DNA from: DATJCV01 sp963707665
GTDB lineage: Bacteria > Pseudomonadota > Gammaproteobacteria > Burkholderiales > Burkholderiaceae_D
Reading direction: 5' to 3'
NCBI GenBank assembly: GCA_963707665.1
Contig: CAVPQU010000013.1
Span: forward strand, 1 to 64,000
Length of the DNA: 64,000 nucleotides
The notes under the pieces: generated by a model
What the model was told of the DNA's origin: nothing
Seen by the model: only the letters and a program-made list of their open reading frames with translations
Databases searched by the model: none
Program-made: the position numbers and the translations under genes
In this document: positions 18,504-28,213 of the stretch, piece by piece
How the letters are laid out: every line of letters begins with the position of its first letter
Numbering within the stretch: the stretch's first letter is position 1

Positions 18504-19452
18504 CTGCGGGCCAGTCAGGCCCGGTACGCACCGGTGCCGAGACGACCCCGCGCGAGCGCCGAAACTGCAGCGGCGCTTCCCCCACATGGTCGATGAAGAA
18601 GCGGGTGAAATAGGAAGGGTCTTCAAAACCCAGCGCGTAACCAATTTCGGCAACCGGCATGCTGGTATATAACAGGTTGCGCTGGGCCTCAAGCACCAGG
18701 CGCCGATGGACGATCTGGATCGGCGACTGGTTGGCGAATTTCAAGGTAAGGCGGCGCAGGCTGCGCTCGGTCACCGCCAATGCCGCTGCATAGGACGACA
18801 CCGGCCAATGCTCGCGAAAATGGGCCTCGACCAATTCCCGGAAGCGATTGTAGGCGTCACCCCCTTTCGCATGGACCGCCACATGGCGCAGGTTCTGCTG
18901 CCTGAGTCGTGCGATTTTGGCGAACAGGATCAGCAGGTGCCCCGAGATCATGGTGGTGCGGCCGACACGCTCGTAGATAAATTCGTCCGCGATAGTCTGG
19001 AATGCAGCCGTGAGCTGGCCGACCACCGCTTTCCTGTCGTATTTATCGATCACGAGAGCCTGCTGCAAGGCCGCGCCGATGGCCGCATCTCCCGACAGTC
19101 GGGACAGATCGGCCATGAAGCTGTCGGCGATCGTCATCACCATTCCTTCGGAATCGGGCTCCCACCGGAAACCGTGCACGACTGAACGCGGAATGCTGAT
19201 TAGCACCGGCGCCTTCAGCATCAGCAGTTTTTCATCCAGCGTCACCTCGCCGCCACCCCGCCACACCCACACGATCTGATGCAGGTCGTGATGACGATGT
19301 GGACGAATGTCCCAATTGTGCAACTGATTGCGCGCCGCAAGTGATTCCACATGCAGGAAGCGAAGTTCGGCCGCGCCGTCGATTTGGCCATACAAAGAAT
19401 ACAAAGGAATAGCGGCAGCTTCCAGGTTGGACATGGGATGAGCATATGACAT
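18493..19452 (-). CDS. pobR: AraC-family regulator of 4-hydroxybenzoate hydroxylase
   Basis: An AraC/XylS-type regulator of about 319 residues from the ATG at 19452 (an ATG at 19491 would give 332). The N-terminal half is a cupin-like sensor domain (NWDIRPHRHHDLHQIVWVWRGGGEV). The C-terminus is the double-HTH AraC domain (SYAAALAVTERSLRRLTLKFANQSPIQIVHRRLVLEAQRNLLY, VAEIGYALGFEDPSYFTRFFIDHVGEAPLQFRR). It is divergent from pobA, the arrangement known for PobR in several proteobacteria, and should activate pobA with 4-hydroxybenzoate. Confidence 0.85.
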   Translation of the reverse strand: MSYAHPMSNLEAAAIPLYSLYGQIDGAAELRFLHVESLAARNQLHNWDIRPHRHHDLHQIVWVWRGGGEVTLDEKLLMLKAPVLISIPRSVVHGFRWEPDSEGMVMTIADSFMADLSRLSGDAAIGAALQQALVIDKYDRKAVVGQLTAAFQTIADEFIYERVGRTTMISGHLLILFAKIARLRQQNLRHVAVHAKGGDAYNRFRELVEAHFREHWPVSSYAAALAVTERSLRRLTLKFANQSPIQIVHRRLVLEAQRNLLYTSMPVAEIGYALGFEDPSYFTRFFIDHVGEAPLQFRRSRGVVSAPVRTGPDWPAVKR

Positions 19453-19582
19453 TGAATTTTCTATTTTGACCTGCATGTCCGAAAAATACAATTCTTAGTC
19501 CCATTTATCTCTTCATCGGACCCCTTCTTTATCCGATCATCGGCCCAGCAAGACATCAACAAGTCATTTCAGGAGGCATTCA

Positions 19583-20818
19583 ATGCATACTCAGGTTGCA
19601 ATTCTCGGCGCGGGTCCAGCCGGACTTTTCCTTTCTCATCTGCTTCATCTGCAAGGCATCGATTCGATCATCATCGAATCGCGCAGCCGGGAATATGTCG
19701 AAAATCGGCTGCGCGCCGGCGTGCTGGAAAAAGGGACGGTCGACGCACTGGTCGAGAGCGGTGTTGGCGAACGCTTGCTGCGAGAGGGGCTCAGGCACAA
19801 TGGCATCAATTTCCGCTTCGGCGGCAGAACGCAGCCGCTCGACATCCGGGGACTGGCCGGCGACAAGCACGTGACCGTGTACGGGCAGCAAGAAGTGGTC
19901 AAGGACCTCATTGCGGCGCGCCTGGCGGCCGGGGGTAAAATTCTGTTCAACGTCGAGGCAAAAGAAATCATCGGCGTCGAGACCGCGTCGCCCAGGATCC
20001 GGGTCGTATCCGAAGGCAGCGAGCAAGAAATCAGCTGTGAACTGGTGGCCGGCTGCGATGGCTTCCACGGTATCTCCCGGCCGACCATCCCGGCCGACAT
20101 TCTCAAAACCTTCGATCGCATCTACCCGTTTTCGTGGCTCGGCATCCTGGCCGAAGCGCCGCCAGTCACCGACGTGGTGACCAACGTCTATCACGAGGAA
20201 CGCGGCTTCGCCCTGCTGAGCATGCGCTCGCGCACGCTCAGCCGCCTGTACATCCAGGTTCCGTCCGATGAGAAGCTGGAGGACTGGCCGGACGAACGCA
20301 TCTGGGACGAAATCGATAGCCGGCTGGAAGGCAAGGACCAACTCAAGATTGTGCGCGGACCGATCCTGCAAAAAGGCATCACGCCAATGCGTAGTTTCGT
20401 GGCCGAGCCGATGAGCTACCGGCGTCTGTTCCTGGCCGGCGATTCCGCCCATATCGTTCCGCCCACGGGTGCCAAGGGCATGAACATGGCAATCGCCGAC
20501 ATCCGCGTGCTGGCGCCGGCCATGACCGAATTTTTCAAGAACAACAGCACCCGGCTGCTCGACGCCTATTCCGACACCTGTCTGCGCCGGGTCTGGAAGG
20601 TCGAGCGTTTCTCATGGTCGGTCACGTCAATGACGCACAACTTCCCGGAAGACAATGCGTTCGACCGGCGCATGCGCAGTGCCACGCTTGACTACCTGAC
20701 CAGTTCGAAAGCCAGCGGCCTGACGTTCGCGGAAAACTTCGTCGGTCTGCCGCTCGAAGAAAGCCTGCTCGGCGACGACGAGCGCGATCCGCGCATCACC
20801 ATGCTCAAGGATCAGTAA
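19583..20818 (+). CDS. pobA: 4-hydroxybenzoate 3-monooxygenase
   Basis: An FAD-dependent aromatic hydroxylase of 411 residues (well-studied PobA proteins have about 394). It converts 4-hydroxybenzoate to protocatechuate with NADPH and oxygen. The FAD motif VAILGAGPAGLFLSHLL is at the N-terminus, the substrate/FAD segment RLRAGVLEKGTVDAL at about 43-57, the CDGFHG motif near 155, and the second FAD motif RLFLAGDSAHIVPPTGAKGMNMAIAD near 280-305. AGGAGG lies seven bases before the ATG. It feeds protocatechuate to LigAB. A strong hairpin terminator follows. Confidence 0.95.
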   Translation: MHTQVAILGAGPAGLFLSHLLHLQGIDSIIIESRSREYVENRLRAGVLEKGTVDALVESGVGERLLREGLRHNGINFRFGGRTQPLDIRGLAGDKHVTVYGQQEVVKDLIAARLAAGGKILFNVEAKEIIGVETASPRIRVVSEGSEQEISCELVAGCDGFHGISRPTIPADILKTFDRIYPFSWLGILAEAPPVTDVVTNVYHEERGFALLSMRSRTLSRLYIQVPSDEKLEDWPDERIWDEIDSRLEGKDQLKIVRGPILQKGITPMRSFVAEPMSYRRLFLAGDSAHIVPPTGAKGMNMAIADIRVLAPAMTEFFKNNSTRLLDAYSDTCLRRVWKVERFSWSVTSMTHNFPEDNAFDRRMRSATLDYLTSSKASGLTFAENFVGLPLEESLLGDDERDPRITMLKDQ

Positions 20819-20850
20819 GTACGGTGGCCGGCAACGGCCACCTCCATAAC

Positions 20851-20885
20851 AAAAAGCCCCGGCGCGCAAACGCCGGGGCTTTTTT
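20851..20885. terminator. Bidirectional rho-independent terminator between pobA and livF
   Basis: AAAAAGCCCCGGCG and CGCCGGGGCTTTTT form a 10-bp GC-rich stem with a 6-nt loop, flanked by an A tract and a T tract. It serves both convergent genes. Confidence 0.95.
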
Positions 20886-20901
20886 AATGCTGTCCCGCCA
20901 A

Positions 20902-21615
20902 TCAGGCCACAGCCACCAGGCGGTTCAGTTTTTCCCGGTCGGCTAACAGGACGCTGCTGTCGGAATCATGGACGATGCGGCCGCGCTCGAGCACGATCGC
21001 GCGCTGCGTGAGCGACAGCGCCAGCCGTGCATGCTGCTCGACCACGATCACGGATAGACCCTCATCCTTGATCAGGGCGCGGATGACTCGCATGAGTTCC
21101 TGAACGATGATCGGTGCCAGCCCTTCCATCGGTTCGTCGAGTAAAAGCAGGCTCGGGTTGGTCATGAGGGCGCGCGCGATCGCCAGCATCTGCTGTTCGC
21201 CGCCCGACAGCTGGCTGCCCATGTTGCTGCGGCGCTCCTGCAGGCGCGGAAACACCTGGTAGACGCGCGCCAGATTCCATTTGCCGGGCCGCGCCACCAC
21301 CGTGAGGTGCTCTTCGACCGTCAGCGAGGGGAACATGCAGCGTTCCTGCGGCACCCAGCCGAGACCGGACTGCGCGCGCCGATGGGTCGACATGCGCGCA
21401 ATGCTGCCCCCGCGCCAGCGCAGGCTGCCACCGTGCAACTGGGTCAGGCCCATTATTGTCACGAGCAGGGTCGATTTCCCGACACCGTTCCGGCCCAGCA
21501 AGGCCAGACTGTCGCCGTCGTTCATTTTCAGTGAAATACCCTCGAGCACCACCGAGTTACCGTAACCCGCGGTGACATTGTCGAGCGCGATCAATTCCTT
21601 TGATGGCTCAGTCAT
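20902..21615 (-). CDS. livF: Branched-chain-amino-acid-type ABC transporter, ATPase LivF (cluster 1)
   Basis: A 237-residue ABC ATPase. Walker A is GRNGVGKST, the signature is LSGGEQQ, Walker B is LLLLDEP and the switch is VEQH. The EQHARLALSL ending is typical of LivF. The start at 21615 has GGAGAGG six bases upstream and overlaps the livG stop by eight bases. It energises the membrane pair LivHM. Its position between pobA and the TRAP/aldehyde dehydrogenase cluster suggests an aromatic acid or aromatic-derived substrate rather than leucine, but that is inference from context. Confidence 0.88.
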   Translation of the reverse strand: MTEPSKELIALDNVTAGYGNSVVLEGISLKMNDGDSLALLGRNGVGKSTLLVTIMGLTQLHGGSLRWRGGSIARMSTHRRAQSGLGWVPQERCMFPSLTVEEHLTVVARPGKWNLARVYQVFPRLQERRSNMGSQLSGGEQQMLAIARALMTNPSLLLLDEPMEGLAPIIVQELMRVIRALIKDEGLSVIVVEQHARLALSLTQRAIVLERGRIVHDSDSSVLLADREKLNRLVAVA

Positions 21616-22363
21616 GCTCGGCCTCTCCCAGATAAACTTCCTTGACACGCGGATCGGCCGCAATCTCAGCTGGCGTACCTTCGGTCAATACCTTGCCGCC
21701 CACCATCACCGTGATGCGTTCGGCAAAGTTAAATACCAGTCCCATGTCATGTTCGATGAAGATGATTGTCACGTCGCGAGGCAATTGTGCGATGACCTCG
21801 AACAGCTCCGCACTTTCGGCCGATGGTATGCCGGCGGCCGGCTCGTCGAGCAGCAGTACTTTCGGTTTGGTCGCCAGCGCCAGCGCGATTTCGACCAACC
21901 GCTGCTTGCCGTATGGCAGATTGGAGGTGACGCTGTTCGCGTCCTGGGCCAGCTTCAGCGTGCTCAGCAGTGCCATGGCCTCGTCAATGAGATCGGTCTG
22001 CTGCGCCACCGTCTGACTCCATCGCAGGTGCCGCCCTTCACGCTCGCAAATTGCCAACACTACCGATTCGACCACCGTCAGGCCGTTGAACAGGGTGTTG
22101 ATCTGAAAGGTGCGCGTCATGCCGCGCTTGACGCGCGCATGCTGTGGCAGAGCGGTGATGTCCTCGTCGCCAAGGAAGACGCGGCCACTGGTCGGCACCA
22201 GAGTGCCGTTGAGCAGGTTGATGAAGGTCGTCTTGCCTGCCCCGTTGGGGCCGATCAGCGCATGACGCGCGCCAGGCACGAAATTGAGCGAGACGTCGCT
22301 GTTGGCCTGGAACGCTCCCCAGCTCTTCGACAGCCCCTCGGTGCGCAATGTCATTGTCGTCAT
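21608..22363 (-). CDS. livG: Branched-chain-amino-acid-type ABC transporter, ATPase LivG (cluster 1)
   Basis: A 251-residue ABC ATPase with Walker A GPNGAGKTT, the LivG-style signature NLPYGKQRLVEIALAL, Walker B VLLLDEP and EHDMGLVFNFAERITVM at the end. Start and preceding livM stop overlap as ATGA (22360-22363). Part of the livK-livH-livM-livG-livF set. Confidence 0.9.
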   Translation of the reverse strand: MTTMTLRTEGLSKSWGAFQANSDVSLNFVPGARHALIGPNGAGKTTFINLLNGTLVPTSGRVFLGDEDITALPQHARVKRGMTRTFQINTLFNGLTVVESVVLAICEREGRHLRWSQTVAQQTDLIDEAMALLSTLKLAQDANSVTSNLPYGKQRLVEIALALATKPKVLLLDEPAAGIPSAESAELFEVIAQLPRDVTIIFIEHDMGLVFNFAERITVMVGGKVLTEGTPAEIAADPRVKEVYLGEAEHD

Positions 22364-23412
22364 AGCTGCTGTTCTCCTTTTCCGCTTGCTCCGGAACGCG
22401 CGGCGATGGCCGAACGAATACGATCCAGCCCGCCCAGAATACCGCCGCGTGCGAACAGCACGATCATTATTAGGAGCAGGCCAAGCCAGAACTGCCAGTA
22501 AGCGGGGTTCAATGCGGCAATGTAATCCTGTGCCAAACTAAACACAATGGCGCCGATCAGCGCGCCATAGAGGCGGCCGGTTCCGCCAAGCACCAGGATG
22601 ATCATCAAGTCGGCCGAACGCACGAAGCCGAGCACGTCGAGCCCGACAAATTGGGTGGTCTGGGCCAGCAGCGCGCCAGCCACGCCCGCTACCGCAGCTC
22701 CGATGGTAAATACTATCTTGAGCCGGTTTTCGACGTTGGCGCCGATAGCCGGCATGCGCCGGTTACCTTCGCGAATGCCGGTCAGCCCCAGACCGAATGG
22801 GGAATTGACCAGCCGGCGCAGCACCACGAATAGCAGGAACAGCACCACGAAGCTGTAGATATAGGCGGTCTTGCCATACAAATCGAACTCGAACAGGCCG
22901 AAAATCTTCCCCACTTCCATGCCTGACAACCCATCGACCCCGCCGGTGAACGTAAGCTTGTTGGCCGCCTCAAACAGCATCAGGCCGATACCCAGGGTCA
23001 CCATCAGGCGCGTGAGATCGCCCCCGCGCACCACCAGGAAACTGACCAGGTAACCGAACACCGTTGCCACGGCAGCACCGGCGAACAATCCCAAAATCGG
23101 ATCGCCCCAGCCATTCACCGCCAGCAGGCCCGCTGTATAAGCACCGAGGCCGAAAAAGGCGGCGTGACCGAGCGAGACGATGCCGGCATAACCAAGGATC
23201 AGGTCGAGCGAGAGGGCGAACAGGCCGATGATCATGATGTGGTTGATCAAGCCCAAATAACCCGGAAACAGGAAGTAGGCTGCCACCGGCATCAGCCAGA
23301 ACACGATTTCCAGCGGTTTCCAGCGACCGTCGGGCAAGCGCGCGAATGACCGTTGTCTTGGCTGCACCGCGCTGCCGGCGGCAAGCGGAAGTGTTTTCAC
23401 CTTAGCGGTCAT
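22360..23412 (-). CDS. livM: Branched-chain-amino-acid-type ABC transporter, permease LivM (cluster 1)
   Basis: A 350-residue inner-membrane permease with 8-10 hydrophobic segments and the family motif GYAGIVSLGHAAFFGLGAY near residue 75-95. The first 35 residues are basic and cytoplasmic. It overlaps livH by four bases at the start (23409-23412), so the genes are translationally coupled. Confidence 0.9.
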   Translation of the reverse strand: MTAKVKTLPLAAGSAVQPRQRSFARLPDGRWKPLEIVFWLMPVAAYFLFPGYLGLINHIMIIGLFALSLDLILGYAGIVSLGHAAFFGLGAYTAGLLAVNGWGDPILGLFAGAAVATVFGYLVSFLVVRGGDLTRLMVTLGIGLMLFEAANKLTFTGGVDGLSGMEVGKIFGLFEFDLYGKTAYIYSFVVLFLLFVVLRRLVNSPFGLGLTGIREGNRRMPAIGANVENRLKIVFTIGAAVAGVAGALLAQTTQFVGLDVLGFVRSADLMIILVLGGTGRLYGALIGAIVFSLAQDYIAALNPAYWQFWLGLLLIMIVLFARGGILGGLDRIRSAIAARSGASGKGEQQL

Positions 23413-24275
23413 GTTTTTCTCCCAATGAGGCCGGCTGGAAACAGGAGCAAGAGCACCACCATTAGCCCATAAATCACGAACGCGCCGACATCCGGCACAT
23501 AGTACTTGCCGGCGACGTCGAAGACGCCAAGGATCATCGCTGCCAACAGCGGGCCTTTGATCGTGCCAGCGCCACCGACGGCAACCACCAGCAGGAAATA
23601 CACCATGTATTTGAGCGGGAACACCGGATCGAGGCCGAGCACATCGACGCCAAGCGCGCCGCCAAGGCCAGCCAGACCGGAACCGAGCGCGAACGTAAGG
23701 CTGAACACGCGGCTAACGTTGATGCCGAGCCCTGCCGAAGCCTGCTGGTTGTCAACGGAGGCGCGAATTTGTGCGCCGAAGCGCGTGCGTTCGATCAACA
23801 GACCCAGAGCCGTCGTGATCAGGATAACAATGCCAATCAGGAACAGGCGATAGACGCCCAAGTCCACCCCGAAGACATTGACCTGACCGCGCAGCCACTC
23901 AGGCAACTCAAGCGGCTGCTGGCTCGAACCGAAGAAGTACGTCGTGCCTGCCACCGCCATGAAAGTCAGCCCGATCGAGAACAGCACCTGGTCCAGTTCG
24001 CTTGCCTTGTAGAGGCGGCAGTACAAGGTGCGCTCGAGCACCACTCCGACAACGGCGCTAGCCGCGAATGCGAGCGGCAAAGTTGCCAGAAAAGGCACAC
24101 CCATGCGGTTCATCAACAGCACGCAGACATAGCCGCCCACCATCGCAAAGGCGCCATGGGCAAGATTAATGAAATTCATCAGGCCCATGGTCACCGACAG
24201 GCCGACACTGATTAGAAACAGCAAGCTGCCGTATGCAATGCCATCGAACAGGACGCCAATCATGCTGCCGAACAT
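23409..24275 (-). CDS. livH: Branched-chain-amino-acid-type ABC transporter, permease LivH (cluster 1)
   Basis: A 288-residue permease, hydrophobic throughout, with the family features GLMNFINLAHGAFAMVGGY and a GxxGLGGALG-type loop near residue 205. It forms the membrane channel with LivM. A 308-bp spacer with a hairpin separates it from the binding-protein gene upstream. Confidence 0.9.
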   Translation of the reverse strand: MFGSMIGVLFDGIAYGSLLFLISVGLSVTMGLMNFINLAHGAFAMVGGYVCVLLMNRMGVPFLATLPLAFAASAVVGVVLERTLYCRLYKASELDQVLFSIGLTFMAVAGTTYFFGSSQQPLELPEWLRGQVNVFGVDLGVYRLFLIGIVILITTALGLLIERTRFGAQIRASVDNQQASAGLGINVSRVFSLTFALGSGLAGLGGALGVDVLGLDPVFPLKYMVYFLLVVAVGGAGTIKGPLLAAMILGVFDVAGKYYVPDVGAFVIYGLMVVLLLLFPAGLIGRKT

Positions 24276-24583
24276 AAGACCCCACTCTCAATCGCCATGG
24301 CAACCGGATCGATACCGGGCGGAAGATGCTGCATGATGTTGCCTCCTTCGGATTTCATTCTTGAACTCTCGGCGCGAATAGCCACGATGTGGAACAGGTG
24401 TGTGTCGGTTGGGTGAGAATGACGGTGCATGCGGCTGCGCGATTTCCCGCAGTATGCAAATGCGGCCACCGGCCTATCTTGACGTGATTCGGTGCTTGAT
24501 TCGCCTGCCAATATTTGCTGCGATTGAAAACATACCCGGCCATTCTTGCGCCGGGTATGTTCAGGCCACAGCCGTGTCTCCGG
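24276..24583. other. Spacer between livK and livH of cluster 1
   Basis: No gene. It contains the hairpin at 24529-24561 just after the livK stop, and otherwise nothing I recognise. A processing or attenuation site that lets the binding protein be made in excess over the permease would fit. Confidence 0.5.
24529..24561 (-). terminator. Hairpin after livK (cluster 1)
   Basis: Perfect 11-bp arms AACATACCCGG and CCGGGTATGTT around an 11-nt loop, 23 bp past the livK stop. On the minus strand TTTTCAA follows, so it is an attenuator or partial terminator. Confidence 0.65.
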
Positions 24584-25767
24584 CTAGCGCTTGTCGCCCT
24601 TCTCAAAGTCGGCGCTGGTGAACTTGTCAAATTCAACGTTGAACAGTTCGTTGTTCACTTTCTCCACGCGTCGGATATAGATGTTCTGCACCATATCGCG
24701 GGTTTGTGGATCGATGACGATAGGGCCACGCGGGCTGTTCAGCTTCATGCCCTTCAAGACTGCCATGGCTTTTTCACCGTCCATGTTGCCGCCGAGCTTG
24801 CGCGCGACTTCGTAAATGGCCGCCATGCCGTCATAGCCACCCACTGCCAGGTAGTCGGCGCGCCCTGCGTTCGGATTGGCTTCTTTAAACGCCTTCAGGA
24901 AAGCTGCATTCTCGGGCGATTTGTGCGCCAGGGAATAATGGAACGACGTCACCACGCCGAGCGCGACATCACCCATCGCCGGCAAGGTGTGATCGTCGGT
25001 CAAGTTGCCCACCGCGATTACCTTGATGCCCGCCGCATCCAGGCCGCGTTCGCGATAGCTCTTGAGCATCGCGATGCCCTGCTCACCACCCGGCAGGAAA
25101 ACGAACATCGCATCCGGCTTGGCGTCCTTGATGCGCTGGATGTAAGGGGCGAAGTCAGGGCTGTTGACTGCTACGCGCAACCTCAGCAGCACTTTACCGC
25201 CACCGGCCGTAAAGGTGTTAGCGAAGGCCACTTCGGAATCGATGCCGGGAGTATAGTCCGACACCAACATGGCAACCGTCTTGATGTCGTTCTTCAAGGC
25301 CCAAGCCGCCATTGGCGCGGCCGTCGTCGGTAGCGACTGCGCAACCCTGACCATATAGTCGGACTTACTGGTGAGTCCGGCAGCAGCGGCATTCATCACG
25401 ATCATGGGCGTTTTCGACTGCTGCGCGATCGGCGCAACCGCCATCGCTTCCGGCGTGAAAGAGAATCCGGCCAGGAAATCCACTTTTTCGCGCACGACCA
25501 GTTCCTGGGCAAAGCGCTTGGCCACATCCGGCAGCGGGCCGGTGGTGTCGCGCACCACGATCTCGACTTTTTCCCGGCGACGGTGTCGCCGTGCTGCTTC
25601 ATATAGGCCCGCATGCCGTTCTCGAGCTGTTTACCATAGAGCGCAAAAGCGCCGGAAAACGGTGAGATCAGTCCGACCTTGATCGTGTCTTCCGCTTGCG
25701 CAGGAAAAATTGTCAATGCGGCAGCACAGGCTATTCCCATGCGGCGCAATGTTGTAGAAAACTTCAT
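24584..25767 (-). pseudogene. livK: ABC transporter periplasmic binding protein LivK (cluster 1), one-base frameshift
   Basis: Type 1 periplasmic binding protein. It starts at 25767 (AGGAGAG four bases before the ATG) with a signal peptide ending FPAQA, then EDTIKVGLISPFSGAFALYGKQLENGMRAYM. Near 25571, after GDTVAGKK, one base is missing from a GGGAAAAAG run. The frame resumes as VEIVVRDTTGPLPDVAKRFAQELV and continues to a normal C-terminus. Restoring one base gives a full protein of about 394 residues, so the break is probably an error. The central part (AKTPMIVMNAAAAG-like ligand loop, TDDHTLPAMGD) suits the aromatic or acyl-substrate branch of the family. It should deliver substrate to LivHM. 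Confidence 0.8.
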
Positions 25768-26349
25768 ACATCTCTCCTGGTTAATGATTATAGTTTTTGC
25801 AATTCAATGCATCGGCTGGTCCGACCTGTGCGATTGCCGTCCGGCGAAACACCGGCTACCGCTGGCTAACACTGATCATCACGAAGTGCATCAGGGTATG
25901 GCGTCATGCTAGCAATGAACGAAGTACCCAACAATTCAAATATCGCGCTATCTGCTATGCGAAAAGTGCATGCTCAATGGCGCAACGGGAAGATTAATGA
26001 TGGCAGTGGATACACGGCAGACGCGGCCGTAAAAGCAAGGTCACGCATGGCTATCGGGGGTCGGTGATTTTATGGGAAAACCGATTGCGGCAATGCCCCG
26101 TCGATAGCGAGGATTGTCATCAACCGGCCCGTTTTTGCTCCGCTTACCTGGTACCAGATGGCGGACAGTGCATCGATGAGGGATAAGACGCGGGCAAGCT
26201 CCAACAACGATGGCAACACTAACGATAAGTGTAAGGCCTGGTGTCATCAATCCCAATGTTTCCCTGGCCTGCCATGCAGCTCTTGCCAAGCTTGAGGATC
26301 GGGATAGGACTCTCGTTCCCGCCTGAGCGGGAACGAGACCGGGATGCTA
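25768..26349. other. Intergenic region between livK and dctM
   Basis: No gene supported on either strand; the short frames here have no family features. The left part should hold the livK promoter (reading leftward). The right part holds the hairpin after dctM. Confidence 0.45.
26311..26338 (-). terminator. Hairpin downstream of dctM
   Basis: Perfect 12-bp inverted repeat TCTCGTTCCCGC/GCGGGAACGAGA with a CTGA loop, 12 bp past the dctM stop. There is no good T tract, so it may be a rho-dependent stop or RNA 3'-end stabiliser. Confidence 0.6.
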
Positions 26350-27687
26350 TCAACCCTGCAAGCTGCGTGGCAAGTACATCGCGATGTCCGGGAACAGATA
26401 CAGCAAGCCGATGCACACAAGCATCGCCAGCCAGAACGGGAACGCGCCGATAAACACGTCTGTCATGCTGGCCTCCTTGTCGAGCGCCTTTACGACGAAG
26501 ACGTTGATGCCGAGCGGCGGCGAGATCAGCCCCATTTCCAGCGCAACGACGCACACCACGCCGAACCAGATAGGGTCGAATCCCAGCATGGTGATAATCG
26601 GGAACACGATCGGCATGGTCAGCACCAGCATCGCGAACCCTTCCAGGAACATGCCGAGCACGGCGTACAGCAAAATGATGCACCAGAAGATGACTGCAGG
26701 CGAACCGTGGAAATCGGCCAGGAAGGAAGACAGGACCGTCGAAATCCCGGACAGTGCCACGAAGGGCGTGAAGAATTGCGCGCCGATCAGAATCAGGAAC
26801 ACCATCGCCGTGGTGCGCACCGTTTCAAGCAGGTTGGTCGACAGAACGGAGCGGAACCTGGCAGCGCCGTCGGCCAGTGTCGCGCTTTCCTTGATACACA
26901 CCCAGCCGGTGAGAACGAGCGCCATGAAGGCGCCGATGGCAGCCGCTTCCGTAGGCGAAAAAAAGCCGGCATAGATACCGCCGATCGACACTACCGCGAT
27001 CACAATCATGCTGCTCGCCTGGCGCAACGCCTGCAGCCGCTCGCCCCAGGTTGAGGCTGGCCCGGCAGGGCCGTAGGATGGCCGTGACCAGGTGATCATG
27101 CCGATGACGAGCATGAACAGCACGGTAAGCAGCACACCCGGCAGGAAGCCCGCCAGGAACAGCTTGCCGATCGACTGCTCCGTCAGCAATGCGTACACGA
27201 TGAACCCGGTCGAAGGCGGGATCAGAATGCCGAGTGTGCCGCCGGCCGCCACTGCACCCATCGCCAGACGCCGGTCGTAGCCGAATTTTTTCATCTCAGG
27301 CAGCGAGACGCGGCCCATGGTCACGGCCGTGGCGACACTCGATCCGGACACGGTGGCAAAGCCGCCGCACGCCATCACAGTTGCTGCACCCAGGCCGCCG
27401 CGCTTGTGACCAATGAGCGAATAGGCAAGCCGGAAAAAATTCTTGCTGGCACCGCTCGCGGTACACAGATTACCCATCAATACAAACAACGGAATCACGG
27501 AAAGCTCATACGTCAGGCTGTACTCGATGGGGAGCGAGCCGAGCGAGGCTATGGCAGGCCCTAGCCCGATGATGGATGCACTGCCGGCGACGCCGACTAT
27601 CAGCATGGCCAGACCAATGGGCATGCGCAGAGCCATCACGGCGAACAGGCAAACGATGCCCAGTAGAGCCAGTGTCATTGTGGACAT
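26350..27687 (-). CDS. dctM: TRAP transporter large permease (DctM)
   Basis: A 445-residue, multi-span membrane protein of the DctM family. Motifs include PLFVLMGNLCTASG, GGFATVSGSSVATAVTMG, AAGGTLGILIPPSTGFIVYALLTEQSIGKLFLAGFLPG and GLISPPLGINVFVVK. It is the main substrate channel of a sodium-driven TRAP importer. GGAG ten bases before the ATG overlaps the dctQ stop, so the two are coupled. Last gene of a probable aldehyde dehydrogenase / ThDP enzyme / dctPQM operon. Confidence 0.92.
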   Translation of the reverse strand: MSTMTLALLGIVCLFAVMALRMPIGLAMLIVGVAGSASIIGLGPAIASLGSLPIEYSLTYELSVIPLFVLMGNLCTASGASKNFFRLAYSLIGHKRGGLGAATVMACGGFATVSGSSVATAVTMGRVSLPEMKKFGYDRRLAMGAVAAGGTLGILIPPSTGFIVYALLTEQSIGKLFLAGFLPGVLLTVLFMLVIGMITWSRPSYGPAGPASTWGERLQALRQASSMIVIAVVSIGGIYAGFFSPTEAAAIGAFMALVLTGWVCIKESATLADGAARFRSVLSTNLLETVRTTAMVFLILIGAQFFTPFVALSGISTVLSSFLADFHGSPAVIFWCIILLYAVLGMFLEGFAMLVLTMPIVFPIITMLGFDPIWFGVVCVVALEMGLISPPLGINVFVVKALDKEASMTDVFIGAFPFWLAMLVCIGLLYLFPDIAMYLPRSLQG

Positions 27688-27694
27688 TATTGTT

Positions 27695-28213
27695 TTACTC
27701 CATCAGGTCGTGGGACGGCAGTACCTTGCCTTGCCAGGCAAGCACCGTGTGGGTAACAAGGACAATCGCATACGCCAACGCGCCCATTGCGATTGACATA
27801 TAAAACGGCCACTGGGCGATCCTGAGGGTATTCGAATTGGCACCCGTGGCGAAGGCGTCGAGCGCCTCCTTGCCGCAGCGCCAGGCGATCACTGTCATGA
27901 CGGCGGCTCCTGCCAAGTGCACCAGTACGTTGAGGTAGCGCGCACCACGCCGATTGAGCAGCGGATCGAGGACGTTGATCGTGATGTGCCCACCGGCATA
28001 ACCACAATACGCCAAGCCGCACGCGATGATGATCACCATCATGTGCTCAACGATTTCGGAGGCTCCGGAAATGGGCAAATTGAACACGGTGCGCAACAGC
28101 ACATCGGCAACGTTCACTGCCATCATCAACAGGATTGACGCGCCTCCCACGTAGCCGATCGCGGCGTTGAACAGATCGAAACGACTGCTGGAGCGGATCG
28201 GTGGCATGCTCAT
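27695..28213 (-). CDS. dctQ: TRAP transporter small permease (DctQ)
   Basis: A 172-residue, four-helix membrane protein with the DctQ pattern INVLDPLLNRRGARYLNVLVHL and GKEALDAFATG. The ATG at 28213 overlaps the dctP stop as ATGA. It forms a complex with DctM. Confidence 0.88.
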   Translation of the reverse strand: MSMPPIRSSSRFDLFNAAIGYVGGASILLMMAVNVADVLLRTVFNLPISGASEIVEHMMVIIIACGLAYCGYAGGHITINVLDPLLNRRGARYLNVLVHLAGAAVMTVIAWRCGKEALDAFATGANSNTLRIAQWPFYMSIAMGALAYAIVLVTHTVLAWQGKVLPSHDLME

